NCBI GenBank assembly: GCA_035361075.1
Contig: DAOSBX010000005.1
Span: forward strand, 54,939-118,938
Length of the DNA stretch: 64,000 nt
Direction: 5' to 3'
DNA from: Candidatus Hydrogenedens sp.
Lineage (GTDB): Bacteria > Hydrogenedentota > Hydrogenedentia > Hydrogenedentales > Hydrogenedentaceae
In this document: piece by piece, positions 9,003 through 18,408 of the stretch
How the letters are laid out: each line of letters begins with the position of its first letter
Position numbering within the stretch: position 1 is the first letter of the stretch
Made by a program: the position numbers and the translations under genes
The notes under the pieces: generated by a model
Database searches by the model: none
Told to the model about the DNA's origin: nothing
What the model saw: only the letters and a program-made list of their open reading frames with translations

Positions 9003-10031
9003 TTAATGTAGTATAACTTTTTGATTTATTTGTGCGGATTGATAGATAGCATCCAATACTTCCATATAGTGTAGCCCATCTTCAAAATTGGGATGGTATG
9101 ATTTCCCAAAAAGAACCGCATCAATGAAATCTTTCTCCACACTCCAATTTTTTAAGTCGTAGTATTCATCTTCACGACGTTGAATAGGAATTTTATCCCC
9201 AGTTTTTTTGTATTCGTAAAGGACATCCTCTAAAACATCATAAAAGAGGGTTTTATTTTGTGTGATTATTTCAACCGTTTCCGTAGGAATTGTGGACATC
9301 CCTGAAATTGTTAATTGCGCTGTCGCTCCACAGTCAAGTTCCAGACATGCTGTCACTTGGTCAGGGATCTGGATTTCAAGAAGTTCTCCAGTTTCTGTTT
9401 TACGAGTAGGCGTGAAAATTTGATATGTTCCAAAAACACTTTTTGTCCAGCCAAACCATCGGTGAATTAATTCAATATACATTCCTAAAGTAAGTACATT
9501 TTGCCCTGATAATCGATGATCTTTCCGCCAATGAACAGGTTTATTTGGGTCAAGATTGAAATCACAAAGGCTGGTAATACGGATTAAATGAATATCGCCT
9601 AACGTGCCTTCTCTTCTGAGTCGCGCAATTGTTTTGTCATAAGATAAACCAAATGGGACAGGACAAAGCCCAGCAACTTTCCCAGTTCTACATGCTGTTT
9701 CGTACATCTGTTTTGCTTCAAATAAATTCATAGCCATCCGTGCTTGACAAAACACATGTTTCCCTGCCTTTAATGCAGATATACTAACTGGGGCATGTAA
9801 ATAGGGCCAGGTCCCAATCCAAACAATATCTACCTCTTTATCTTGAACTAATTCTTCCCAGCAAGAATACGTTTTGGGGATGTTGAATTCCTTTGCTACA
9901 CGTTTTGTAGATTGTTCTGTTCGATTGACAACACCCATAAATGTTATATCAGGGATTTGCCTTAATCCGGGGATATGCCGTTCCCTACAAATATTCCCCA
10001 AGCCGACGAAAGCCACTTTTAGTTCCGGCAT
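9003..10031 (-). CDS. Gfo/Idh/MocA family oxidoreductase
   Basis: A 342-residue NAD(P)-dependent dehydrogenase-like protein, probably acting on a sugar or polyol. The N-terminal Rossmann fold starts with VAFVGLGNICRERHIPGL. The usual EKP catalytic motif after the GKHVF strand is replaced by CQARMAMN, so the conserved lysine is absent; a subfamily with (E/Q)ARMAMN in this place exists among environmental bacteria. The C-terminal half has the family alpha/beta domain (ALELDCGATAQLTISG). A GDPD-like gene lies 22 bases upstream on the same strand, so the two may be co-transcribed. Substrate unknown. Confidence 0.85.
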   Translation of the reverse strand: MPELKVAFVGLGNICRERHIPGLRQIPDITFMGVVNRTEQSTKRVAKEFNIPKTYSCWEELVQDKEVDIVWIGTWPYLHAPVSISALKAGKHVFCQARMAMNLFEAKQMYETACRTGKVAGLCPVPFGLSYDKTIARLRREGTLGDIHLIRITSLCDFNLDPNKPVHWRKDHRLSGQNVLTLGMYIELIHRWFGWTKSVFGTYQIFTPTRKTETGELLEIQIPDQVTACLELDCGATAQLTISGMSTIPTETVEIITQNKTLFYDVLEDVLYEYKKTGDKIPIQRREDEYYDLKNWSVEKDFIDAVLFGKSYHPNFEDGLHYMEVLDAIYQSAQINQKVILH

Positions 10032-10053
10032 ATGTCGAGCCTTTCATTTATTT

Positions 10054-10866
10054 TTATTTCATCTTATTTTTTAGGAACTCAGATAACCTATTTGGAAAAT
10101 CTGTATTTAGAAAGTCAACACCTTCATTATATAAAATGTCCCAACATGCTTCAGTTTGAGGTGCTCCCCAAAAACGAATTTTTCTGCCTTGTTGGTGTGC
10201 TTTAGAAACGATCTCTTTAAGTTTTGCCCGTTCTTTTTCAGGCATTTCACCGATACCTAACCAGCTAAATATTTCAAACCATGAATGACTAATCCATGGA
10301 ATAATATCAACAGATGGGTTCTTTTCTAAATCTCCAACTCTACCATCAATAAATACGTATCTATTTTCGTCTTTTATGATTGCTTCGCGTGGAACAGCAC
10401 CAGAAATAACAATTGTCACCGCACCCTTTATTTTTTTACCATTCTCTATCCTTGTTAAGTAAGATTTATATGGCTTTAATTGTTCTTTTAACACTAAATA
10501 TGTTTCGTCAGGCTGACCTTTAAAATCAATAAGCAACCAGAAATCTGAAGCCGTTGAATACACATATCCTTGATTCTTTTCCACGAGTTCAAATAATGGT
10601 TTTAAGTACATGTCTTGTAAGTTACGTTCAGCAGTGCATTTGTCCAAGTCATGAGCAACTAACAGGTCACCATTGACTAAATGTATATCTGCCTCTACAC
10701 TACAGAATCCGTTATTTAATGCTTCGAATAGTGGTTGTTTTCGAAGGTAATCATTGTGGGAATGAGCCCGATTCAGAGGTGTTATTTTATCATCAGTAAA
10801 AGCTGAGATAACATTGACTGATACGATGAAAAGTAATAATATTATTTTATTAAAAGGTGATTTCAT
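10054..10866 (-). CDS. secreted PI-PLC/GDPD-superfamily phosphodiesterase-like protein
   Basis: A 270-residue protein with an N-terminal signal peptide (KIILLLFIVSVNVISAF) followed by a TIM-barrel of the phosphatidylinositol phospholipase C / glycerophosphodiesterase superfamily. The active-site opening is RAHSHNDYLRKQPLFEAL, then SVEADIHLVNGDLLVAHD, giving the His, the metal-binding Glu-x-Asp and the second His. It resembles the uncharacterised group containing fungal Aim6 rather than true GlpQ. It is likely exported to the periplasm. Downstream and co-directional is the Gfo/Idh/MocA gene. Confidence 0.82.
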   Translation of the reverse strand: MKSPFNKIILLLFIVSVNVISAFTDDKITPLNRAHSHNDYLRKQPLFEALNNGFCSVEADIHLVNGDLLVAHDLDKCTAERNLQDMYLKPLFELVEKNQGYVYSTASDFWLLIDFKGQPDETYLVLKEQLKPYKSYLTRIENGKKIKGAVTIVISGAVPREAIIKDENRYVFIDGRVGDLEKNPSVDIIPWISHSWFEIFSWLGIGEMPEKERAKLKEIVSKAHQQGRKIRFWGAPQTEACWDILYNEGVDFLNTDFPNRLSEFLKNKMK

Positions 10867-10899
10867 GACTTATTATTTATTTATGTTTTTCGTTTTTCT

Positions 10900-11385
10900 T
10901 TATTCAACATTTTGTGTGGAAGGTGGAGAATAGGGTGTTATCATTGCTGAGGCAATGGCGTGAACCTTCTCCCTGTAATTATAAACTTTGCCACTTAAAA
11001 ATAATACTTTCCGACTTTTACCCGATACCGATATTTCAATAGTAAGTGCTGGTGAATTTGCAGGTACAGGATTAATTAATGAAAATTCAGTGTGAATTGG
11101 AATACATGGCCTTTTTGCAACAGAGTAAGCAAAACAGTAAAATGCTTCATTTAATGCCTCAGATATATACCCTGGGTGAAAAAAGCCAAGGTTATCTTGA
11201 AATTTTGGATTTACTGGTAAAATGAAAACTATACTTTTGCCTACTTGAACACCCGCCACACTCATCTTTAATTCTGTAAAGGTTGGGGATGGCCATTTTA
11301 GGAATATCTCATTACTTTCAAGGTTATATTGTGAGAATGAACTAAAAAACTGTTCCGTTAAATTGTCCACCTTCAATTCTCCCAT
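10900..11385 (-). CDS. hotdog-fold thioesterase-like protein (PaaI/YiiD type)
   Basis: This 161-residue protein shows the hotdog pattern: a long helix (GYISEALNEAFYCFAYSVAKR) followed by beta strands (IPIHTEFSLINPVP, ALTIEISVSGKSRKVLFLSGKVYNY, HAIASAMI). PaaI-type acyl-CoA thioesterases have the same arrangement, but the usual HGG-type catalytic loop is replaced by HPGYISEALNEAF, so enzymatic activity is uncertain. It sits 33 bases upstream of the GDPD-like gene on the same strand. Confidence 0.6.
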   Translation of the reverse strand: MGELKVDNLTEQFFSSFSQYNLESNEIFLKWPSPTFTELKMSVAGVQVGKSIVFILPVNPKFQDNLGFFHPGYISEALNEAFYCFAYSVAKRPCIPIHTEFSLINPVPANSPALTIEISVSGKSRKVLFLSGKVYNYREKVHAIASAMITPYSPPSTQNVE

Positions 11386-11471
11386 TTGGAGTTTCGGAAA
11401 AATAACACACTATTACATCTATAGAATGCTATTAATTATAGCCAATATTGTGAAGTTTTTCAAATATATTA

Positions 11472-12698
11472 TTATAATTTATTAATATCCACCTCAGGAG
11501 CATTTAACTGTTCACATACTGGTAACGGTCCAATAAGGGGACGAAGATAGTCAATATATGCACGTGTTATTCCATTGCCCTTTTCATTGATATACTCATC
11601 GCTCATATACTTTGTTTTATTTGCAATGGCTTCTAATGGCTTTAATTCATAACAAACCGCATAATCAGCTATACGTTGTATAGAGATAGAACCTGTTAAA
11701 TTTTGTCCCGCTGAAAATTGAACTGCTTTTTCACCAACTTCGCGGGCTTCTTTTTGGTCAACCTCGCTGACACACCCTAAGAAACTCCGCTGTGGATAAC
11801 CTAACGTATCTGCACGTGCTCTCAACTTTTTAATTCCTAATTCAGCAAATCTTTCTTGAAGGTATACAACAACGCTATCACCCAATGCACCTGTTCCAGA
11901 TAGTTGTTTATGCCCAAAATCATCCACTTCACCTTTTGTAAATTTTTCAGTAAATGTTTTTCCATCTTTATCACGAACCCCTTCTGACATAGCAATGATA
12001 CAACGGCCTAAGCGGTTATATACTTCTTTTACATCTTCAAATAACTTTTTCAGGTCAAATACCCGTTCTGGTAAATAAATTAGATGGGGTCCATCATCAG
12101 CGTATTTCTTTGCATAAACAGAAGAGGCTGTCAGGAAGCCTGAATGACGCCCCATAACAATGACAATATGAATCCCTGGCAAAGCTTTGTTATCTAAATT
12201 AATGCCTGCAAATGCTTGTGCCACATATTTCGCTGCGGAGGGAAATCCAGGGCAATGGTCATTTTCTACTAAATCATTATCTATTGTTTTAGGAACATGG
12301 ATTAATCGTAGCTGATAATTTTCTTCAGATGCTGATTCGTTAATAATTCGACATGCTTCAGAACTATCATTTCCCCCAATATAACAGAAATAACGGATGT
12401 TATATTTTTTGAAAACTTCAAATATTTTTTTACAGTACTCTTTATCAGGTTTATCCCGTGTTGATAAGAGTGCTGAAGATGGAGTTTGAGCAATCGCTTC
12501 TAAATGATGGGAGGAAATTTCTGTCAAGTCCAATAAATTTTCTTTAACAATCCCTTTTACCCCATGCTTTGCACCAAAAATGCGAGTAATTTGTGGATAT
12601 TTTCTTGCTTCTGTGATAATCCCAACTAAACTTTGATTAATAACCGCAGTTGGTCCGCCTCCTTGGGCTACAAGTAAATTTCCTTTTATCGTTGACAT
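11472..12698 (-). CDS. pfp: 6-phosphofructokinase, probably pyrophosphate-dependent
   Basis: A 408-residue phosphofructokinase catalysing fructose 6-phosphate to fructose 1,6-bisphosphate. The nucleotide/PPi loop reads IGGNDS at 107-112 and the substrate loop PKTIDND at 136-142. ATP enzymes normally have GGxGS and PGTIDND; the Asp and Lys in these places are the accepted marks of PPi-dependent enzymes. GRHSGFLTA supports the family. AAGGAGAG precedes the ATG. It is transcribed alone, with a 346-base gap upstream. PPi use is inferred from residues, and would make this glycolytic step reversible. Confidence 0.88.
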   Translation of the reverse strand: MSTIKGNLLVAQGGGPTAVINQSLVGIITEARKYPQITRIFGAKHGVKGIVKENLLDLTEISSHHLEAIAQTPSSALLSTRDKPDKEYCKKIFEVFKKYNIRYFCYIGGNDSSEACRIINESASEENYQLRLIHVPKTIDNDLVENDHCPGFPSAAKYVAQAFAGINLDNKALPGIHIVIVMGRHSGFLTASSVYAKKYADDGPHLIYLPERVFDLKKLFEDVKEVYNRLGRCIIAMSEGVRDKDGKTFTEKFTKGEVDDFGHKQLSGTGALGDSVVVYLQERFAELGIKKLRARADTLGYPQRSFLGCVSEVDQKEAREVGEKAVQFSAGQNLTGSISIQRIADYAVCYELKPLEAIANKTKYMSDEYINEKGNGITRAYIDYLRPLIGPLPVCEQLNAPEVDINKL

Positions 12699-13044
12699 GG
12701 ATTCTCTCCTTCTTGATAGGGTTCTTTTTAGTAAGTTAATAAATAAAACAGAATAAAATTGGCAATATTATGCCACTTTTTTATTCTAAAATACAAAAGA
12801 CAATTTGCCTACTCATAAATCTAAACGAAACATAAAATCTCTAAAAAGAATTAAGTAGCTATATCTATAAGAAAGTAACAACAGTCCAAACGCTATTTCT
12901 AATTCTCCTAAAGCATGGATTAACTACAATAATACCTTATCGAGAGAAGGGGGTTAAGACCCAAGATGCAAATAAGTTTTCCTCAGCTCTATTTATATTA
13001 CAAGACATAGTGGCTATAATAGATAGACTGTTTGGATAGAGTTG
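12699..13044. other. 346-base intergenic region without a gene
   Basis: AT-rich space between two minus-strand genes (pfp and the beta-CASP nuclease gene). No open frame with a ribosome binding site is visible on either strand. A short inverted repeat TGGCA-ATATTA-TGCCA lies at about 12760-12775. On the minus strand it contains TGGCATAAT, an extended -10-like element that could drive pfp. Confidence 0.5.
12767..12800 (-). promoter_or_regulatory. possible promoter for pfp (extended -10)
   Basis: Reading the minus strand, TG-G-CATAAT (complement of 12767-12775) looks like an extended -10 element, with a weak TTGTAT about 18 bases upstream. It lies about 70 bases before the pfp start codon. The -35 match is poor, so this is tentative. 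Confidence 0.3.
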
Positions 13045-14424
13045 TTAAATGTCAACGGGTTGACGGTATTTTAATATAGAAAGATTGTTAACGCCTTTTT
13101 CTTTCAAAGCAGAATAAAGAGCTTGTATTGCCTTCGGTTCACCATGTACTAAAAATATGTTTGTATCCGTATTTGCATAGTGTGCACCGAAATCAATAAG
13201 TTCCGACCTACCAGCGTGTGCACTAAATTCATTCATTATTTTAACCTGTGCTTTAAGTTCCACCATTACGCCTAAAATTCGAACTCGTGGTTCTTTTTCC
13301 ACGATTTTTCGTCCTAAGGTATATTCTGCTTGAAAACCAATAATTAAAATTGTATTTTTAGGGTCAGATATATTGTTTCGCAAGTGGTGTAGAATACGGC
13401 CATATTCACACATACCAGAGGCAGATATAATAATGGCAGGACCTTTCAGAGTGTTTAGTTCCATTGATTCTGTTTGTGAACGAATATATCGTATCCGTTT
13501 CAAATCAAATGGATTCCCTGCATTTCGCAATTGTTGTTTGAAGTCTTCGTCAAATGATTCCATGTGAAGGCGAAACACTTCTGTAATATCTACCGCAAGT
13601 GGACTATCCACAAACACGGGTATATCTGGGATTCTATTTTGAGTTTCTAATCGATGTAATGCATAGATAAATTCTTGAGTTCGTTCTAATGCAAAGCTGG
13701 GGACAATTATTTTTCCTCCTTGATGGACTGTTTCTTTAATAATCTCTTCTAATTTAGCGTCCATCTGTTCCATATTACCATGGTCTCGGTCACCATACGT
13801 GGATTCCATAATCAGGGTATCACAAGGCTTAGGTTCCCAAGGGTCTGCAAGAATCGGCATATTTTTACGTCCTATGTCCCCTGAAAAGATAAGCCGTTTC
13901 CACTTTCCAAATTCACGATATTCCAGCTCGACCATAGCAGAGCCAAGTACATGCCCAGCATCATGGAATGTTAAAAATATATCGTTTGCAATCTGAAGAC
14001 GCATTTCATAAGGGATGGATACAAAACGTCTCATAATTTCGTGAACGTCATCAGAGCTATACAACGGTGGTATAAAAGTCATATTTTTCTTCGATAACCA
14101 CTGGGCATCTTTTTGTTGTATATGAGCACTATCCATAAGCATGATTGAACATAAATCTCGGGTTGCAGGGGTAGAATAAATGGGTCCCTTATAGTTCTTT
14201 TTCCCAAAATAAGGCAGTAACCCACTATGGTCGATATGAGCATGACTTAAAACAATACAATTTATTTTATTAATATCTAATGAATTCTGTCGGTTCTTTT
14301 GGTCTGCTTCCATCCGTCTTCCTTGAAATAAACCGCAGTCTAATAAAATTTTTGTCCCATCAATTTCAAGGAGATGTTTACTTCCTGTAACTTCTTCTGC
14401 TGCTCCGTATGAGGTTATTTTCAT
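13045..14424 (-). CDS. MBL-fold/beta-CASP RNA-processing nuclease-like protein
   Basis: A 459-residue metallo-beta-lactamase protein of the beta-CASP (CPSF73/YSH1-like) group, expected to cut RNA. Zinc motif HAHIDHSG is at residues 61-68, DAGHVLGSA and FSGDIGR follow, and a beta-CASP insert starts near FVDSPLAVDI. The C-terminal RMMBL part contains the SAHAGRSELIDF and LVHGEPKA motifs. It is the last gene of the tlyA-recN-LOG-like operon, and its ATG overlaps the preceding stop by 4 bases, with GGGAGG upstream for initiation. Confidence 0.92.
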   Translation of the reverse strand: MKITSYGAAEEVTGSKHLLEIDGTKILLDCGLFQGRRMEADQKNRQNSLDINKINCIVLSHAHIDHSGLLPYFGKKNYKGPIYSTPATRDLCSIMLMDSAHIQQKDAQWLSKKNMTFIPPLYSSDDVHEIMRRFVSIPYEMRLQIANDIFLTFHDAGHVLGSAMVELEYREFGKWKRLIFSGDIGRKNMPILADPWEPKPCDTLIMESTYGDRDHGNMEQMDAKLEEIIKETVHQGGKIIVPSFALERTQEFIYALHRLETQNRIPDIPVFVDSPLAVDITEVFRLHMESFDEDFKQQLRNAGNPFDLKRIRYIRSQTESMELNTLKGPAIIISASGMCEYGRILHHLRNNISDPKNTILIIGFQAEYTLGRKIVEKEPRVRILGVMVELKAQVKIMNEFSAHAGRSELIDFGAHYANTDTNIFLVHGEPKAIQALYSALKEKGVNNLSILKYRQPVDI

Positions 14425-14999
14425 GAAGTTGCCTCCCTATTTCGAATTATGGGTGGATGAGATTTAAACCATTCAACACATCGTTGAACCAGGTGTTTGG
14501 GATTGCTATCAAATATTATATTTGCCCCTGTCTTTTTTTCGATGATTGGAAGTATATCATCAATATGGTCTGCTACACCTCCAGTCCCCATCAAAACCCC
14601 AATAGGACGTCCCTCATCATAAGCAATAGCAAATTCGCCCAACGTTCCAGAACGGCCTCCTACGATAATAATAATATCGCAACTACGAACACCTATAACC
14701 TCACGCCCCATCAAACCAGAACCTGTGTAAATCATAACGTCAATATTATCTAATGGACTACCATAGACATGGATATGTTCATATTCACTAAGGGCAGGAG
14801 ATACACCAATGGTTAAGCCTCCTTTTGATTTACATCCTTTAACTGCTTCGTGAGGTAATCCAGGACAACCACCTGTAAGAATAACACAGTCCAGCTCTGC
14901 AATAGTCTCACCTAAAATTCTACATTTTTGAGCTATTTCTGGGGAAATAACACCCCCAGCTGAGCCCATAACGCCTATCTTTATCTTGGGTCTATCCAT
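14421..14999 (-). CDS. LOG/SLOG-family protein (TIGR00725 type)
   Basis: A 192-residue Rossmann-like protein of the LOG (lysine decarboxylase-like) superfamily. The diagnostic loop is PGLPHEAVKGCKSKGG, related to the PGxGxxEA part of LOG, and the phosphate-binding loop is VGGRSGTLGEFAIAYDEGRP, matching GG.GTL.E. Characterised LOG proteins hydrolyse nucleoside 5'-monophosphates (cytokinin activation), but this subgroup is uncharacterised and a nucleotide-binding role is all I infer. It overlaps recN by 8 bases and the nuclease gene by 4, so co-translation is likely. Confidence 0.85.
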   Translation of the reverse strand: MDRPKIKIGVMGSAGGVISPEIAQKCRILGETIAELDCVILTGGCPGLPHEAVKGCKSKGGLTIGVSPALSEYEHIHVYGSPLDNIDVMIYTGSGLMGREVIGVRSCDIIIIVGGRSGTLGEFAIAYDEGRPIGVLMGTGGVADHIDDILPIIEKKTGANIIFDSNPKHLVQRCVEWFKSHPPIIRNREATS

Positions 15000-16677
15000 T
15001 CGATTTTACTCCTTTCTTTTGCATTTCTTTTAAGAGTTCATTTGCATGTTTCAAACTTATTTCCGAGACAGAACCATCTAACATTCTCGCAATTTCTTTA
15101 ATTCTATCTTCTTTTTGCAGTAATTTCATTTTCGTAACTGTTCTTTCATTTTCTATCTCTTTTAATATTTGGAAATGTGTTTTTCCCATTACCGCTATTT
15201 GTGGTAGATGTGTAATAACGATAACTTGGTGATATTTCGCTAATTCTGCAAGTTGATGTGCTACACTTCGTGCGACAATGCCTCCAACCCCAGCATCTAT
15301 TTCATCAAAAATTAACGTTGGGACCTGGTCAACATTTGTTAATACTGTTTTTAATGCAAGCATTATTCGTGATATTTCACCGCCAGAGGCAATTTGTCTT
15401 AGGACTTTCTCATTCTCACCTAAATTCGGCGTTAATAAAAACTCAATTTGTTCAATGCCATGTTGATTTAGGGGACAAGGCTCTATTTTTACCCGAAATA
15501 CCGCCTCCTTCATTCCTAAATCTTTTAGTAAACGTGTTACTTCTGTAGATAAGATTTCTGCTCCTTCGCGCCTACGCTTTGATAGTATTTCTGCTTCACG
15601 GGTAATATCCTCATAAAGCACGTTGGTTGTTTGTTTTAATTCTTCTAATTTTTCTTCACTATTCAATACGGCTTCGAGAGTTGAACGTGCTTTTTTTGCA
15701 TATTCAAGCACTTCTTCTATACTATTCCCATATTTTCGTTTTAATCGGTTTATTTGATTTAATCGTTGGTTTAGTTGTTCTATCTCTTCGTCACTGATTT
15801 CCACAAGGTTAGTGCATCGTTCACATTCACGGTTTAATTCATTTAATTCACATTGAATTTCTTCCAATTGGTTGAAATACGATTCGAAAGAGGAGTCATG
15901 TTTCTTTAATTCTCCTACCATCATTTGGACTCTATTCAGAAAGGTTAAAATACTTATTTCAGAGCCAGTTAAGAGTTCTACAACTTCCCTTGCACTTTTC
16001 CGTATATTTTCCAAATTTGTAACATAGGCAAGTCGGTCCTTTAGTTCCTCGTCCTCTCCTATTGTCGGATTTACTTGTTCAATTTCATTTAATTCATGTT
16101 TTAACAATTCGATTTCACGGTTCTGCCTTTTTTGGAGTTCTTCTATTGTTCTTATCTCATCCTCTATTTTTTTAATTTGATTGTATTTCTTTTTTACCGA
16201 TTCAGAAATGGTAAGTGCGTCCGCATACGAATCAAGAAGTTCTAATTGGCAGATGGGTTTTAACACAGACTGGTGCTCATGTTGCCCATGAAAATCAACA
16301 AGCTCATTGCCCAAATTTAAAAGAACATTTACTGGCACAGGACGTCCTGAAAGCCATGCTTTGCTTCTACCATCAGATGAAATAACACGGGAGAGGATAA
16401 GTCGGTCATCATCTAACTCAATTTCATATTCCTCTAAAATAACTTTCACAGAATTAGGAACCGTTGATATATGGAACACCGCATCCACTCTGGCTTTATC
16501 AGCCCCAGACCGAATTACATCTATAGAAGCCCGTTCTCCCAATGCCATTTGAAGAGCCTCTACAATAATAGATTTTCCTGCACCCGTCTCACCTGTAAGG
16601 ATATTTAATCCATCGGAAAACTGTATTTCCAGCTTGTCAATTAAAGCAAAATCTTTAATATAAAGCGATTCTAACAT
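14992..16677 (-). CDS. recN: DNA repair protein RecN
   Basis: A 561-residue SMC-like ATPase for double-strand break repair. Walker A GETGAGKS is at residues 29-36, and long heptad-rich helices (about 150-370) surround a central hinge. The C-terminal half has the ABC signature QIASGGEISRIMLALK and Walker B TLIFDEIDAGVGG, then VITHLPQIA. Length fits the family. Only 3 bases separate it from tlyA upstream. Confidence 0.97.
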   Translation of the reverse strand: MLESLYIKDFALIDKLEIQFSDGLNILTGETGAGKSIIVEALQMALGERASIDVIRSGADKARVDAVFHISTVPNSVKVILEEYEIELDDDRLILSRVISSDGRSKAWLSGRPVPVNVLLNLGNELVDFHGQHEHQSVLKPICQLELLDSYADALTISESVKKKYNQIKKIEDEIRTIEELQKRQNREIELLKHELNEIEQVNPTIGEDEELKDRLAYVTNLENIRKSAREVVELLTGSEISILTFLNRVQMMVGELKKHDSSFESYFNQLEEIQCELNELNRECERCTNLVEISDEEIEQLNQRLNQINRLKRKYGNSIEEVLEYAKKARSTLEAVLNSEEKLEELKQTTNVLYEDITREAEILSKRRREGAEILSTEVTRLLKDLGMKEAVFRVKIEPCPLNQHGIEQIEFLLTPNLGENEKVLRQIASGGEISRIMLALKTVLTNVDQVPTLIFDEIDAGVGGIVARSVAHQLAELAKYHQVIVITHLPQIAVMGKTHFQILKEIENERTVTKMKLLQKEDRIKEIARMLDGSVSEISLKHANELLKEMQKKGVKSNG

Positions 16678-16680
16678 TAC

Positions 16681-17433
16681 TTACCCTTTTTCTAATGTTT
16701 TATCCTTGTTCAAGGCAAGGTATGCAAGAAACTCTTGATTCCCTGCAGGTCCTTTTATTGGTGAAGGAACTAAACCAAGAACTTCAAATCCTAAAGTTTT
16801 AGCTTCTAATAATACTTTATCTACCGCTTTCATTATAATCTCGGTGTTTTTAACCACTCCACCTTTTTCAACATATTCACGACCAACCTCAAACTGAGGT
16901 TTAATTAATATTACCCCTTTTGATGGTCTATCTACTAATAAAATAACTTTGGGAAGAATCAATGATAATGAGATAAAAGAGCAATCAATGGTGAAAAAGT
17001 TGGGTTTTTCTGGTAATTGTTCAGGTTTTAATAATCGTATATTACAACGCTCCATAACCACAACACGGGGATTATTTCTTATAGCCCATGCTAATTGACC
17101 ATATCCCACATCGACCGCATAAACTTTTTTTGCTCCATACTGTAATAAACAATCTGTAAATCCACCTGTTGATGCACCGATGTCAATGGCTACAACAGAG
17201 TCAACATTTATATTAAAATGTTTTAATGCATGCTCTAATTTAACACCCCCTCGACTTACAAAACGATTATCTTGAATAACTTTAAGTTCAATGTTTTCTG
17301 GAACTTTCGTGCCTGGTTTATCTAAACAGGTGCCATTCTTGTCAAAGACTTTACCAGAACGAATTAGGGATTGAATTTGTGCTCGTGTTAGATTTAACCG
17401 CTTTTGCAAAAGAACATCTAATCGCTCACGCAT
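16681..17433 (-). CDS. tlyA: TlyA-family rRNA 2'-O-methyltransferase
   Basis: A 250-residue protein with an N-terminal S4 RNA-binding domain (RLDVLLQKRLNLTRAQIQSL, residues 3-22) and a RrmJ/FtsJ-like SAM methyltransferase domain (VAIDIGASTGGFTDCLLQYG, then VYAVDVGYGQLAW). TlyA proteins 2'-O-methylate rRNA at C1409 of 16S and in some cases C1920 of 23S. The catalytic KxxDxxxK-type residues include IDCSFISL and LIKPQFE. It is first in the operon with recN, a common bacterial arrangement. Confidence 0.93.
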   Translation of the reverse strand: MRERLDVLLQKRLNLTRAQIQSLIRSGKVFDKNGTCLDKPGTKVPENIELKVIQDNRFVSRGGVKLEHALKHFNINVDSVVAIDIGASTGGFTDCLLQYGAKKVYAVDVGYGQLAWAIRNNPRVVVMERCNIRLLKPEQLPEKPNFFTIDCSFISLSLILPKVILLVDRPSKGVILIKPQFEVGREYVEKGGVVKNTEIIMKAVDKVLLEAKTLGFEVLGLVPSPIKGPAGNQEFLAYLALNKDKTLEKG

Positions 17434-17527
17434 AATCAGAATAAAATTTCTGTTTCCTATTTGATTTTATTAAGTTTTTTTAGGGTATTATTATCTTATA
17501 CAAAAAGGATAGAAAAAGGAAAATGAC

Positions 17528-18304
17528 ATGCAAAAAAAATTATGTATATGGTTAGTATTTTCAATATTTATGTTTATTTTAAATTGTTCGTTTGCGGAAG
17601 GAATCTTAACCATTTCTGATATTCAAGTTCCAAGCCCATGTGTATTTAAGATACCCATTCAATGGAATAATAATTCATCAAATATAAGTACACTTGTTAT
17701 ACAGTGGAATATTGATAATCCAAATTTATATTTTTTGGAAGCTGAACCCTCCACAGAGGTTACAAATAAAGGTAAAAAAATAATGATTCAAAAAACAGGA
17801 CAGCAACTTAACTTTGCAGTTTTTGGAGGGACGGAATCTATTCCCGACGGTGTACTTGCACATGTTGTTTTACAAATAACAGAACCTTTACAGGAAAATA
17901 ATCAGATTTCTATTGCGACTATTACCGCAAGTGGGGCAGATGGGAAAGCACTACCACAAGATGTAAGTATATCTTCTGGAAAAATAACCATAAAAAATAA
18001 TTCTAATTACCATACCGCTGATACAAGCAAAGATTGGACTATTAACATGTCAGAATTGCTGAGAGTTGTGCAATTATTTAATGCTCGTGAATATCATTGT
18101 GAACAAGGGACAGAGGATGGGTATGGACCCTACGGAGGGAGTAGAAATTGCCCACCACATAAATCGGATTACAATCCTCAAAATTGGAAGATTCAACTGG
18201 ACGAATTATTACGGGCTATACAATTTTTCAATCATCCTGGTGGTAGTTATCATCCAGACACAAACGGTGAGGATAAATATGCACCAGGACCATTCTCAAA
18301 ATAA
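17528..18304 (+). CDS. secreted cohesin-like protein with paired dockerin-like repeats
   Basis: A 258-residue exported protein. Residues 1-23 form a signal peptide (LCIWLVFSIFMFILNCSFA). Residues 25-157 look like a beta-sandwich similar to cohesin-type domains (IPDGVLAHVVLQITEP). Residues 161-258 hold two related units: DWTINMSELLRVVQLFN (169-185) and NWKIQLDELLRAIQFFN (219-235). Each is preceded by a D-x-S/N-rich loop and followed by a Cys/His and Gly-rich tail (YHCEQGTEDGYGPYGG; YHPDTNGEDKYAPGP). The loop-helix pattern is close to the calcium-binding F-hand of type I dockerins, but the ELLRxxQxFN core is different from Clostridium dockerins. Surface assembly is inferred. Confidence 0.7.
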   Translation: MQKKLCIWLVFSIFMFILNCSFAEGILTISDIQVPSPCVFKIPIQWNNNSSNISTLVIQWNIDNPNLYFLEAEPSTEVTNKGKKIMIQKTGQQLNFAVFGGTESIPDGVLAHVVLQITEPLQENNQISIATITASGADGKALPQDVSISSGKITIKNNSNYHTADTSKDWTINMSELLRVVQLFNAREYHCEQGTEDGYGPYGGSRNCPPHKSDYNPQNWKIQLDELLRAIQFFNHPGGSYHPDTNGEDKYAPGPFSK

Positions 18305-18408
18305 CGCAAACTAATCACCTTTTTAAACGACTGAACAATTTTCTAACGTATAAAATTGAAAGAAATTAAGATAATTTTATAATAATATTTTAATTGAACT
18401 CTTTAATA

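Noticed and set aside
12699..13044. A 23-codon minus-strand frame (starting MSCNINRAEE) in the gap
   Set aside because: No ribosome binding site and no similarity; likely chance.
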